In this document: positions 1 to 6,193 of the stretch, piece by piece
Numbering within the stretch: position 1 is the first letter of the stretch
How the letters are laid out: each line of letters opens with the position of its first letter
Origin: Deltaproteobacteria bacterium UBA5799
Lineage (GTDB): Bacteria > Desulfobacterota > GWC2-55-46
Assembly: GCA_002418185.1 (NCBI GenBank)
Contig: DIDN01000052.1
Location: forward strand, 1 to 17,453
DNA length: 17,453 bases
Direction: 5' to 3'
Translations under genes and position numbers: made by a program
The notes under the pieces: generated by a model
Database searches by the model: none
The model's input: only the letters and a program-made list of their open reading frames with translations
What the model was told of the DNA's origin: nothing

Positions 1-735
1 GACCGAAAGCGTTATATAGGCGACGTTCAACGCCGCGGCGGCGGCCACCTCCCTTGCCGGGAACTCGCCTGTATTGAGGACGAGCCTCATGCCCTCGAAT
101 ACGTGAGCGGCGGGTATGTAAGCGGCGATGGCCTGGAGGAACCCGGGAAGCACCTCGACCGGATAGAAGACCGCCGAGACAGGCTGAAAAAGGAGCGCGA
201 CACCCCAGGCGAGCACCTCCGCCTCCTGGCCGAACCTCAGTATCAGCGAGGTCGTTATTATGCCGACAGACCAGCCCATTATTATGAGGTTAAGCACGAG
301 CGGCACGAGCGGGAACCCGAGGACGAAGATGTTGAAGGCATACAGGACCCACGCGAGCGTGACCATTACCGTCACGGTGAGGACGAGCTTGATCGCGCTC
401 AGGAACAGCAAGGAAAGTATGTACTCGGTAGCGCTCAACGGGCTTACGAATATGTTGAGGAGGTTCCTCGACCAGACGTCCTCGAGGAAGGACACCGATA
501 TGCCCTGCTGGCTCCTGAAGAGGAGGTCCCATAGTATGAGCGCGCCGATGAAGAAGGTAACGAACCCGGGCACCGCCCCCTCCTCCTGCCGCGAGAGATA
601 CACGGTCACGAAACCCCAGACAAGGAGGTCGAGGACAGGCCAGTACAGTATTTCCATGAGCCTCGGCAGGCTCCTCCTGTAAAGATAGAGGTGGCGCATG
701 GTGTAGGCCAGTATCCTCTGGCGCCTCGGGCTCAC
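1..735 (-). CDS. ABC-2 type transporter permease (partial, C-terminus off the window)
   Basis: This is the membrane subunit of an ABC exporter and would pair with the ATPase encoded just upstream. I translated 245 codons, open to base 1. The N-terminal stretch MRHLYLYRRSLPRLMEILYW is typical of ABC-2 permeases. It is followed by about five to six hydrophobic segments, with a late motif around PVSAVFYPVEVLPGFLQ that matches the conserved loop of the family. The start is taken as GTG at 735, because its GTG overlaps the ATPase TGA as GTGA (732-735), a usual translational-coupling arrangement. A GCGAGG ribosome-site-like sequence lies about 8 nt upstream. The next in-frame ATG (about 36 nt downstream) would lose conserved basic residues. 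Most of the protein is present; probably only the last few residues are missing. The substrate cannot be told from sequence. Confidence 0.88.
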   Translation of the reverse strand, partial: MSPRRQRILAYTMRHLYLYRRSLPRLMEILYWPVLDLLVWGFVTVYLSRQEEGAVPGFVTFFIGALILWDLLFRSQQGISVSFLEDVWSRNLLNIFVSPLSATEYILSLLFLSAIKLVLTVTVMVTLAWVLYAFNIFVLGFPLVPLVLNLIIMGWSVGIITTSLILRFGQEAEVLAWGVALLFQPVSAVFYPVEVLPGFLQAIAAYIPAAHVFEGMRLVLNTGEFPAREVAAAAALNVAYITLSV

Positions 736-1463
736 CTCCCGGGCCTCGCCACCTTGATGAATACCTCCTCGAGGGTCCTTCCGCCGAACTCCCGGAGTAT
801 GCTCTCCGGGTCGCCTGTCGCGATTATGCGCCCCTTGTCCATGAATATGACCCTGTCGCACATCTCTTCCATCTCCTTCATGTTGTGGGAGGTATAGAGT
901 ATCGAGAGCCCCTCGTCCTCCTTTATCCGCTTAAGGAGGCTCCGGGTCTTGTCGGCCATGTCGGGGTCGAGGCTCGCGGTCGGCTCGTCGAGGAAGAGCA
1001 CCCTGGGCCTGTTGAGGAGCGCCTTGCAGAGGCAGACCCTCGTTATCTGGCCGGAAGAAAGCCTCCTCGTGGGCGTGTCCTTTATATCGAGTATCTCGAA
1101 GACCGTAAGGAGCTCCCTTATCCTCTCCTTCCTGTCCTGCACCCCGTAGAGGCGGGAAAAGACCGTAAGGTTCTCCTCGACCGTGAGCGAGTAGGGCAGC
1201 GATATGTACGACGAAGAGAAGTTTACCTGCCGCAGTATCTCCTCCCTGTGGGCGCTTATATCGAGGCCGAATATCCTTATCTCGCCGGAGGTGGGCGTGG
1301 TAAGCCCGAGGAGCATCTGGAGGGTGGTGGTCTTTCCGGCGCCGTTCGGGCCGATGAGGCCCAGTATCTCTCCTTCGCGCATCTCGAAGGAGATTCCGTC
1401 GACCGCCTTCTTCCGCCTGTCGAATACCTTCGTAAGACCCCTTACCTCGACTATCGAACTCAT
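732..1463 (-). CDS. ABC transporter ATP-binding protein
   Basis: This 243-residue nucleotide-binding subunit hydrolyses ATP to power the adjacent permease. Visible motifs in order are Walker A GPNGAGKTT (about residues 38-46), a Q-loop region after it, the ABC signature as LSSGQ, Walker B VLFLDEPTASLD, and the switch histidine in YTSHNMKEME. The length and sequence style match the DrrA/CcmA-like ATPases of ABC-2 exporters (drug, lipid or polysaccharide export). The start ATG at 1463 has an AAAGGGAT purine tract upstream. The gene ends inside the first codon of the permease, giving a compact two-gene operon. A sigma70-like promoter lies about 100 nt upstream. Family assignment is very secure; the transported substrate is unknown. 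Confidence 0.95.
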   Translation of the reverse strand: MSSIVEVRGLTKVFDRRKKAVDGISFEMREGEILGLIGPNGAGKTTTLQMLLGLTTPTSGEIRIFGLDISAHREEILRQVNFSSSYISLPYSLTVEENLTVFSRLYGVQDRKERIRELLTVFEILDIKDTPTRRLSSGQITRVCLCKALLNRPRVLFLDEPTASLDPDMADKTRSLLKRIKEDEGLSILYTSHNMKEMEEMCDRVIFMDKGRIIATGDPESILREFGGRTLEEVFIKVARPGR

Positions 1464-1563
1464 GGACTAATCCCTTTCCGCCCGACCGGGTCAGGGGCCG
1501 GCCTGATGCCGCGCCGTCCTCTATAACGCCGGCCGTTCATCCACGGGCCCTTCAAGCCCGGGG

Positions 1564-1592
1564 ATTGTATTACCTATTCTACCGCAAAACAA
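1564..1592 (-). promoter_or_regulatory. Predicted sigma70 promoter of the ABC exporter operon
   Basis: On the minus strand TTGTTT (1592-1587) is separated by 17 nt from TACAAT (1569-1564), five of six matches to the -10 consensus. It lies about 100 nt upstream of the ATPase start. The spacer contains the sequence TTGCGGTAGAATA, which recurs upstream of the EamA gene. The prediction is by eye only. Confidence 0.5.
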
Positions 1593-1690
1593 GGCCTGCG
1601 AGCAAAAGGCCCGTCTTGCGGCGCCTCTGCCGGTCTGATAGACTCTAATAAAAGCGGGACGGAGGCGTGCATGGGCCCGGGGGCGGTGAA

Positions 1691-2818
1691 ATGAACGGCA
1701 GGGGAATAAAACTCGTCAAGGTACTCGGCATACAGGTCTCGATAGACTATACCTGGTTTATAATTTTCGCCATCTTCGCCTGGTCGCTCGCATACGGCTA
1801 CTTCCCTTTCACGCTCCCCGGCCTGGGCCCCGGCACTTACGTCATCATGGGCGTCGTCTCGGCGCTGCTCCTATTCGCCTGCGTCCTTATCCATGAGATA
1901 TCGCACTCCTACACCGCGAACAGGCTGGGGCTGGACATAAGGGAGATTACGCTCTTCATCTTCGGCGGGGTAGCGCAGCTCACCAGGGAGCCGGAGGACG
2001 CAAAGACCGAGTTGAAGATAGCGATAGCCGGGCCCGCGGCAAGCCTGGTGCTCGCAATCCTTTTCTGGATAGGCGCCCGCGCGGTAAGCGGCGAGACCTA
2101 CCCTGTCCTGAATTCCATACTCGGCTACCTCGCCCTCATAAACGTGGTTCTCCTGGTCTTCAACATGATCCCCGGTTTCCCGCTTGACGGCGGGAGGGTC
2201 TTCAGGGCCCTCTGGTGGCTCAAGACCGGCGACCTGAACAGGGCGACGAGGGTGGCGAGCGACATCGGCAAGGGGTTCGCCCTCTTTCTCATCGTCGCGG
2301 GCTTCATGCAGATATTCGTGGGGAACTTCATCGGAGGGCTATGGTTCGTGCTCATCGGGGTCTTCGTCAGGCAGGCCGCTGAAAGCGGCTACCAGCAGGT
2401 CGTGGTAAAGAGGGCGCTCGAAGGGCTTAAAGTCAGGGACATCATGTCCGCGCCCGTAATAACCTTGAGCGAGGACAAAACCGTATCTGAAGCGGTGGAG
2501 GACTACTTCTTCAAGCACCACCACGCGAGCTACCCCGTCACCTCCAACGGGCACGTCTCGGGACTACTCACTCTCGGGAACGTACGGTCAATCGAGAGGG
2601 AAAAATGGCCCCGGACCAGGGTCGGAGAGGTCATGGAGAGGCTCGGCCCCGAGGACTCGCTCAACCCCGACGACAACGCCCTTGACGCCCTGACCAGGAT
2701 GACCGGCAACAACCACATAGGACGCTTTCCTGTACTCAAGAAGGGCGAGCTCGTGGGCATAATATCCAGGCGCGACATAATGAAGATGCTCGAGTTCAGG
2801 ACCGGCCTCGAAAAGTAA
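1691..2818 (+). CDS. M50 family (site-2 protease-like) membrane zinc metalloprotease with two CBS domains
   Basis: This is a predicted intramembrane zinc protease of 375 residues. The zinc site is HEISH at residues 68-72 (HExxH), completed by NMIPGFPLDGG with the third metal ligand Asp at about 166. Several hydrophobic segments surround both motifs. Two CBS domains follow, about residues 248-305 (VRDIMSAPVITL) and 311-370 (VGEVMERLGP). Such CBS tails in the family often sense adenine nucleotides. I chose ATG 1691, which follows a GGGGGCGGTGAA purine stretch and begins MNGRGIKLVKVLGIQ as homologues usually do. An in-frame GTG at 1667 has its GGAGG only one base away, too close. The substrate is unknown; relatives include SpoIVFB-like and Rip-like proteases. 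The gene stands alone, divergent from the ABC operon and converging on the EamA gene with a 5-nt gap. Confidence 0.92.
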   Translation: MNGRGIKLVKVLGIQVSIDYTWFIIFAIFAWSLAYGYFPFTLPGLGPGTYVIMGVVSALLLFACVLIHEISHSYTANRLGLDIREITLFIFGGVAQLTREPEDAKTELKIAIAGPAASLVLAILFWIGARAVSGETYPVLNSILGYLALINVVLLVFNMIPGFPLDGGRVFRALWWLKTGDLNRATRVASDIGKGFALFLIVAGFMQIFVGNFIGGLWFVLIGVFVRQAAESGYQQVVVKRALEGLKVRDIMSAPVITLSEDKTVSEAVEDYFFKHHHASYPVTSNGHVSGLLTLGNVRSIEREKWPRTRVGEVMERLGPEDSLNPDDNALDALTRMTGNNHIGRFPVLKKGELVGIISRRDIMKMLEFRTGLEK

Positions 2819-2823
2819 TCCCC

Positions 2824-3246
2824 TTATTTCAGGAGCACCACCCCGCCCACCACCAGGGCTATGCCCGCAAGCTTCTGCACTGTGAACGCCTCTCCCAGGA
2901 AAATGACCGAGACGAAGAGGGCCACCAGCGGATAGGTCGCGGCCACAGGCACAACGACCGAGGCCTCCCCGGTCTTCAGCGCCGCATAGAAGGCGAACTG
3001 CCCGAAAAGGCCTGCAAGCAAGCCGCCCGCCGCCAGGAAAAGGGCGCTCCGGAGGTCGATGTTGGCGACCTCTCCCATCCGCCCCATGAAAAGGACCCCG
3101 GCGGCCACTATGGCCGCTATCGGTATGGTCCTTATGAATACGCCCAGGAACGGGTCTATCGGCCCCTTGAGGCCCATCTTCTCGAAAGCCGGCGCAAGGC
3201 CCCACACAAGAGCCGCGAGCACGGCGAAGATAAAAGACTTGTCCAT
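2824..3246 (-). CDS. EamA family transporter, single-domain (half-size) protein
   Basis: This 140-residue protein is almost entirely hydrophobic, with about five membrane segments. It carries the EamA-type N-terminal pattern FAVLAALVWGLAPAFEK, and the C-terminal part YPLVALFVSVIFLGEAFT is the most recognisable family motif (the xLGE signature). Most EamA/DMT proteins hold two such domains (about 300 residues). A single copy of this size is known for small multidrug-resistance-like members that act as dimers, so it is probably complete rather than truncated. The start ATG 3246 is supported by GAGGAGGGG six nt upstream, and stop TAA closes at 2824. The substrate is not identifiable. It converges with the M50 protease gene with no visible terminator between them. 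Confidence 0.85.
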   Translation of the reverse strand: MDKSFIFAVLAALVWGLAPAFEKMGLKGPIDPFLGVFIRTIPIAAIVAAGVLFMGRMGEVANIDLRSALFLAAGGLLAGLFGQFAFYAALKTGEASVVVPVAATYPLVALFVSVIFLGEAFTVQKLAGIALVVGGVVLLK

Positions 3247-3320
3247 TTAAAACCCCTCCTCAAAGCCTGTCATAACGCCATATTCTACCGCAATGCAACG
3301 CCTCTTATAAAGACGGAAAT

Positions 3321-3351
3321 AAAAAAACCCTGCCGCAAGGGGACGGCAGGG
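3321..3351 (-). terminator. Rho-independent terminator of the carbonic anhydrase gene
   Basis: CCCTGCCG (3328-3335) pairs with CGGCAGGG (3344-3351) across an 8-nt loop. On the minus strand the hairpin is followed by a run of seven U (3327-3321). It lies about 56 nt past the carbonic anhydrase stop and upstream of the EamA gene, so it insulates the two. Confidence 0.85.
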
Positions 3352-3406
3352 GTAGACAGATTTAACCGGTTTTCAGGCAATCTCTATAAATCAGAGATTT
3401 TTCCAG

Positions 3407-4174
3407 TTACTGGCTGACCTTAAGGACCCTCTCGTTAAGGGGCTGCACCGGCCTGTTGTTCTCGTTCATTATGCTCCGTATGTCCTGTATCTGCACGTCC
3501 GACATCTGTACGGGGGTCTTGAGCACTATCCACTTCACGCTCTCGCTGCAGGGAGGGGTCGTAAGCGACCCGGAGTAGGTGAAGTACCCGCTCTCGGACG
3601 GGATAAGCTCGCGGGCGTTTATGGCAGCTTCTGCCGACCTCTCCTCTCCGGCCTTGGCCGGGAGGTTCGACCATATGGCTTTGTATGCGGGGTTCTCCTC
3701 GCCTTCTTCTATGAGCACCCCGACCACTGCAAGCTGGCCCTTGTCGTTCTTGTGCACGAGGTGCATCTCGTTACCGTAGGACCTGCCGTCCACAGTGTGC
3801 TCGCTCGGCGTGTGGAAATGGAACTGGACGAGCCCGTACTCGGAGCCGTCCACCACTATCGAGCTCCCTTTGTCGTAGTTGACCTGCACGGTGTGACCGT
3901 TGTTGACGATATTGAGGCCGGAAGAGGCGTACTCGAACTCTATCTTTGAGAGCGCCTCGGGCGCGGCGTTCGAGAGGTCTATCGGGGACTGCGCCTTCCC
4001 CTCTGAGCAGGCCTTGAACTCGCTTGATACATGCCCCCAGTGCTCTGGGCCGTGCTCCCCCTCGTAAGACCAGTGCGGGCCGTGCTTGTCGGCGGCCAGC
4101 AGGCCGGAAGCCGGGAGGCTCAAACCGAGCGCGACGATTGCGGCGGCAAAGACGACCTTCCTACCTGAAATCAT
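3407..4174 (-). CDS. Alpha-class carbonic anhydrase, exported
   Basis: This periplasmic zinc enzyme interconverts CO2 and bicarbonate. From Met at 4174 the protein has 255 residues. A signal peptide of about 27 residues comes first (basic ISGRK, a hydrophobic core, then an LLAA cleavage region). The catalytic zinc ligands are His 119 and 121 in QFHFHTPSEH and His 138 in EMHLVHKN. The gatekeeping Glu 136, the threonine pair in SLTTPPC and the proton-shuttle His in NNGHTVQV are all present. Cys 56 (FKACSEG) and Cys 209 (TPPCSE) can form the disulfide usual in bacterial alpha enzymes. I preferred ATG 4174 to ATG 4192 because AAAGGAG lies 8 nt before it; starting at 4192 would add six residues that themselves encode that ribosome site. 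The gene is a single unit with its own promoter and terminator. An intact active site makes activity likely. Confidence 0.96.
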   Translation of the reverse strand: MISGRKVVFAAAIVALGLSLPASGLLAADKHGPHWSYEGEHGPEHWGHVSSEFKACSEGKAQSPIDLSNAAPEALSKIEFEYASSGLNIVNNGHTVQVNYDKGSSIVVDGSEYGLVQFHFHTPSEHTVDGRSYGNEMHLVHKNDKGQLAVVGVLIEEGEENPAYKAIWSNLPAKAGEERSAEAAINARELIPSESGYFTYSGSLTTPPCSESVKWIVLKTPVQMSDVQIQDIRSIMNENNRPVQPLNERVLKVSQ

Positions 4175-4221
4175 GTTCGGAGCTCCTTTCATGGGTTTTT
4201 ACCCGCATACGGGAAGCCGGG

Positions 4222-4250
4222 ATTATACATCCGGTTTCCCGTTAACGCAA
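4222..4250 (-). promoter_or_regulatory. Predicted sigma70 promoter of the carbonic anhydrase gene, with palindrome around the -10
   Basis: On the minus strand TTGCGT (4250-4245) is followed after exactly 17 nt by a perfect TATAAT (4227-4222), 48 nt before the chosen start. An inverted repeat with 11-nt arms, CGGGAAACCGG (4241-4231) and CCGGCTTCCCG (4220-4210), 10 of 11 matching, encloses the -10 box. This placement would suit a repressor, though no regulator is identified. Confidence 0.62.
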
Positions 4251-4280
4251 CCCCCGTCGCAACGGGCCGCCGGACGCGCC

Positions 4281-4772
4281 CTACCTGTCGGGCTTCCTGA
4301 AAAGGAGGTCGTGGAGGGTGTACAGTTCGGTCATTTCGTATTCCTTCCTGCCGGCAGGCAGGTCCACCACCACTTCGTCCCCTGTTTTCTTGTTCAGAAG
4401 GGCCCTCCCTATGGGCGAGCTCACGGATATCTTGCCGTTCCTCGGGTCCACCTCCTCTGGAGTGACGAGCTCGAAGACGGCCTCCTCGCCGGTAGCGAGG
4501 TCTTCGAGGTGTATCCTCGAGCCGAAGCCGGCTGAGCCTTTTGGTATGTCCTCGAGCTTAAGGGAGCTCAGGGTGTTTATCCTGGACGACAGCTGCGCGG
4601 CGCGCGCCTGGAGGAAGGACTGCCTGTGCTTCGCCGCCTCGTACTCGGCGTTCTCGCGGAGGTCTCCGTGCGCGGCTGCCTTCTGGAGTTCCTTGGGCAC
4701 GTCGACGCGGAGCTCCTTCTCGACCTTCTGAAGTTCCTCCTTGAGCTGTTTTATTATCGGAAGCTCGTGCAT
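4281..4772 (-). CDS. greA: Transcript cleavage factor of the GreA/GreB family
   Basis: This 163-residue factor inserts into the secondary channel of RNA polymerase and stimulates cleavage of backtracked RNA. The N-terminal coiled coil (about residues 5-75) carries at its tip GDLRENAEYEAAK, with the acidic Asp 37 and Glu 40 that hold the catalytic metal in GreA. The C-terminal FKBP-like domain contains SPIGRALLNKKTGDEV, the family signature. The length is close to the usual 158 residues. The sequence is somewhat divergent from textbook GreA (for example FGSRIHLEDLATGEEAVF in the C-domain), so it could be a second Gre paralogue. The start ATG 4772 has AGGAGAGG four nt upstream. It lies 32 nt downstream of rlmD and is probably cotranscribed with it. 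I saw no clear terminator after its stop. Confidence 0.88.
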   Translation of the reverse strand: MHELPIIKQLKEELQKVEKELRVDVPKELQKAAAHGDLRENAEYEAAKHRQSFLQARAAQLSSRINTLSSLKLEDIPKGSAGFGSRIHLEDLATGEEAVFELVTPEEVDPRNGKISVSSPIGRALLNKKTGDEVVVDLPAGRKEYEMTELYTLHDLLFRKPDR

Positions 4773-4804
4773 AATACCTCTCCTGGTTTCGATGTTGGAA
4801 AAAC

Positions 4805-6133
4805 TCAGTCAGCCAACCTCAAGCCCATGATGCTCTCAACATGGTATGTCTGGGGGAACATGTCGATCAGAACGGCCCTGGATACCCTGTATCCGAGTCC
4901 CGCCAAAAAGAATAGGTCCCTCGCGAGGGTCGGCGGGCTGCATGAGATATAGATGATGCTCCCGGGCCTTGCCCCTGAAAGGGACCGCGCTATTTGAGGC
5001 TCTCCGCCTCTCGGAGGGTCCAATACTAACACAGGGTCCCTTTCCCTTTCAAGGACATTCAGGTTGCGTTTAAGCCAGAGGACAGAGTCCTCGGCGTGGA
5101 AACGCACGTTTTCTATCGAATTTCTGGCGGCATTGCCGCCCCCTTCCCTGGCCGCATCTTTGTCCGCCTCGACCCCTATGGCCTCCCTTGCCATGCGCGC
5201 AAGCGGCAGAGTCAGGTTCCCTGCCCCGGAGAAGAGGTCTATGACAGTCTCCTTGCCGGAAAGGGCCGCGAACTCGATCGCCTTGGCCACAAGGTGCCTG
5301 TTCTGGAGCCTGTTCACCTGCGAAAAAATCCCGGCCCCGGCGGAAAAGACTATACCCCCGGCCTCGTGGGAAACTGAAGTATCCCCAACGGAAGCGACCC
5401 TCTTTCCCTTCCTACTCCTGTCCGTCAAGGCCCTTACCTCGAAACCCTTTAGGTGCCTCGTCCCGGCCAGGGCCTTTGCCCATGGAAGGGGCCCGGCCTC
5501 ATGCGAGTTGAAGACGGCTACGGTCTTCGAGTCCCGCTCGCCCAAGACAAGCTCGAAAGAGGATATGCCCGGCGCGTCAACCGACTTGAGCACGTCCTTT
5601 ATGTCGGAATAGCTCTCGTTTATGAGCGGGTCGAGGAGCGGACAGGCGTCCATGTCCACGACCCTGTGCGACGCGGCGGCGAAAAAGCCCGCGCACCCGC
5701 CGTTAAACTGAAACCTCGCCCGCGACCTGTAATTGAACTCCCTTGGAGATGCTATCGGGCCCTCGAACCTCACGGCTTCCGGCCCGGCGGGGAAGTCCTC
5801 CCCGTAGAGGCTTTTTACCTCAAGCTTTCCGACTCTCCGGAGCGTCTCTTCAAGTATCCTCTGCTTCCATTCGAGCTGCGCCCCGTAATCGATGTGCTGG
5901 AGGTTGCAGCCGCCGCATTCGCCGTAGAGCGGGCACAAGGGCTCAACGCGCGCGGGCGAGGGCTTTTCGATCCGCCTTAACTCGCCTTCGGAATAGCCCT
6001 TCTTCTCGGATACGACCTCCACCTCCACGACGTCGCCGGGCGCTGAATAGGGCACGAAGACGACCTTGCCGCCTATGCGACCCACGCCCTTCCCGCCGTA
6101 AGCAAGGGAGGTTATCTCGACTATTTCGGCCAT
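4805..6133 (-). CDS. rlmD: 23S rRNA (uracil-C5)-methyltransferase, RlmD/RumA family
   Basis: This SAM-dependent enzyme methylates C5 of a uridine in RNA, most likely U1939 of 23S rRNA. The 442-residue protein begins with a TRAM domain (about 1-58). The iron-sulfur cysteines follow: CPLYGECGGC (about 67, 73, 76) and CPLL (about 163). The Rossmann methyltransferase domain has VIDLFSGAGNLTLPLA (about 296-311) and VLVLDPPRGG. The nucleophilic Cys sits in YISCSPPTLARD (about 397). The Fe-S ligands and catalytic residues are intact. Substrate choice among RlmD, RlmC and TrmA cannot be proved by eye, but the TRAM plus 4-Cys layout favours RlmD/RlmCD. The ribosome site before ATG 6133 is weak (GGTGGA abutting the start). 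A strong hairpin sits only 14 nt upstream. It is cotranscribed with greA. Confidence 0.92.
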   Translation of the reverse strand: MAEIVEITSLAYGGKGVGRIGGKVVFVPYSAPGDVVEVEVVSEKKGYSEGELRRIEKPSPARVEPLCPLYGECGGCNLQHIDYGAQLEWKQRILEETLRRVGKLEVKSLYGEDFPAGPEAVRFEGPIASPREFNYRSRARFQFNGGCAGFFAAASHRVVDMDACPLLDPLINESYSDIKDVLKSVDAPGISSFELVLGERDSKTVAVFNSHEAGPLPWAKALAGTRHLKGFEVRALTDRSRKGKRVASVGDTSVSHEAGGIVFSAGAGIFSQVNRLQNRHLVAKAIEFAALSGKETVIDLFSGAGNLTLPLARMAREAIGVEADKDAAREGGGNAARNSIENVRFHAEDSVLWLKRNLNVLERERDPVLVLDPPRGGEPQIARSLSGARPGSIIYISCSPPTLARDLFFLAGLGYRVSRAVLIDMFPQTYHVESIMGLRLAD

Positions 6134-6147
6134 TCCACCGGTAAAAT

Positions 6148-6179
6148 AAAAGCGGGCCCGGGTTCCCGGGCCCGCTTTT
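6148..6179 (-). terminator. Rho-independent terminator after metH, abutting rlmD
   Basis: AAAAGCGGGCCCGGG (6148-6162) and CCCGGGCCCGCTTTT (6165-6179) form a perfect 15-bp inverted repeat with a 2-nt centre. In practice this folds as about 14 bp with a 4-nt loop. On the minus strand, metH ends 15 nt before it and U-rich sequence (TTTTATTTT) follows. The repeat is symmetric, so it could also act on the plus strand, although no plus-strand gene reads into it. It ends 14 nt before the rlmD start codon. Confidence 0.9.
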
Positions 6180-6193
6180 GAAAAATCCTTATG

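Noticed and set aside
2824..3246. EamA gene as a truncated pseudogene because it is half the usual length
   Set aside because: It has a strong ribosome site, a complete domain with the C-terminal signature and a clean stop, and single-domain members of this size are known.
3379..3399. AATCTCT/AGAGATT hairpin just after the carbonic anhydrase gene as a terminator
   Set aside because: The 7-bp stem is AT-rich and lacks a following U run on the minus strand; the GC-rich hairpin at 3321-3351 is a much better terminator.
4260..4280. Small hairpin CCCGT-CGCA-ACGGG (4254-4267) after greA as a terminator
   Set aside because: Only a 5-bp stem and no U-rich tail on the minus strand; not enough to call.
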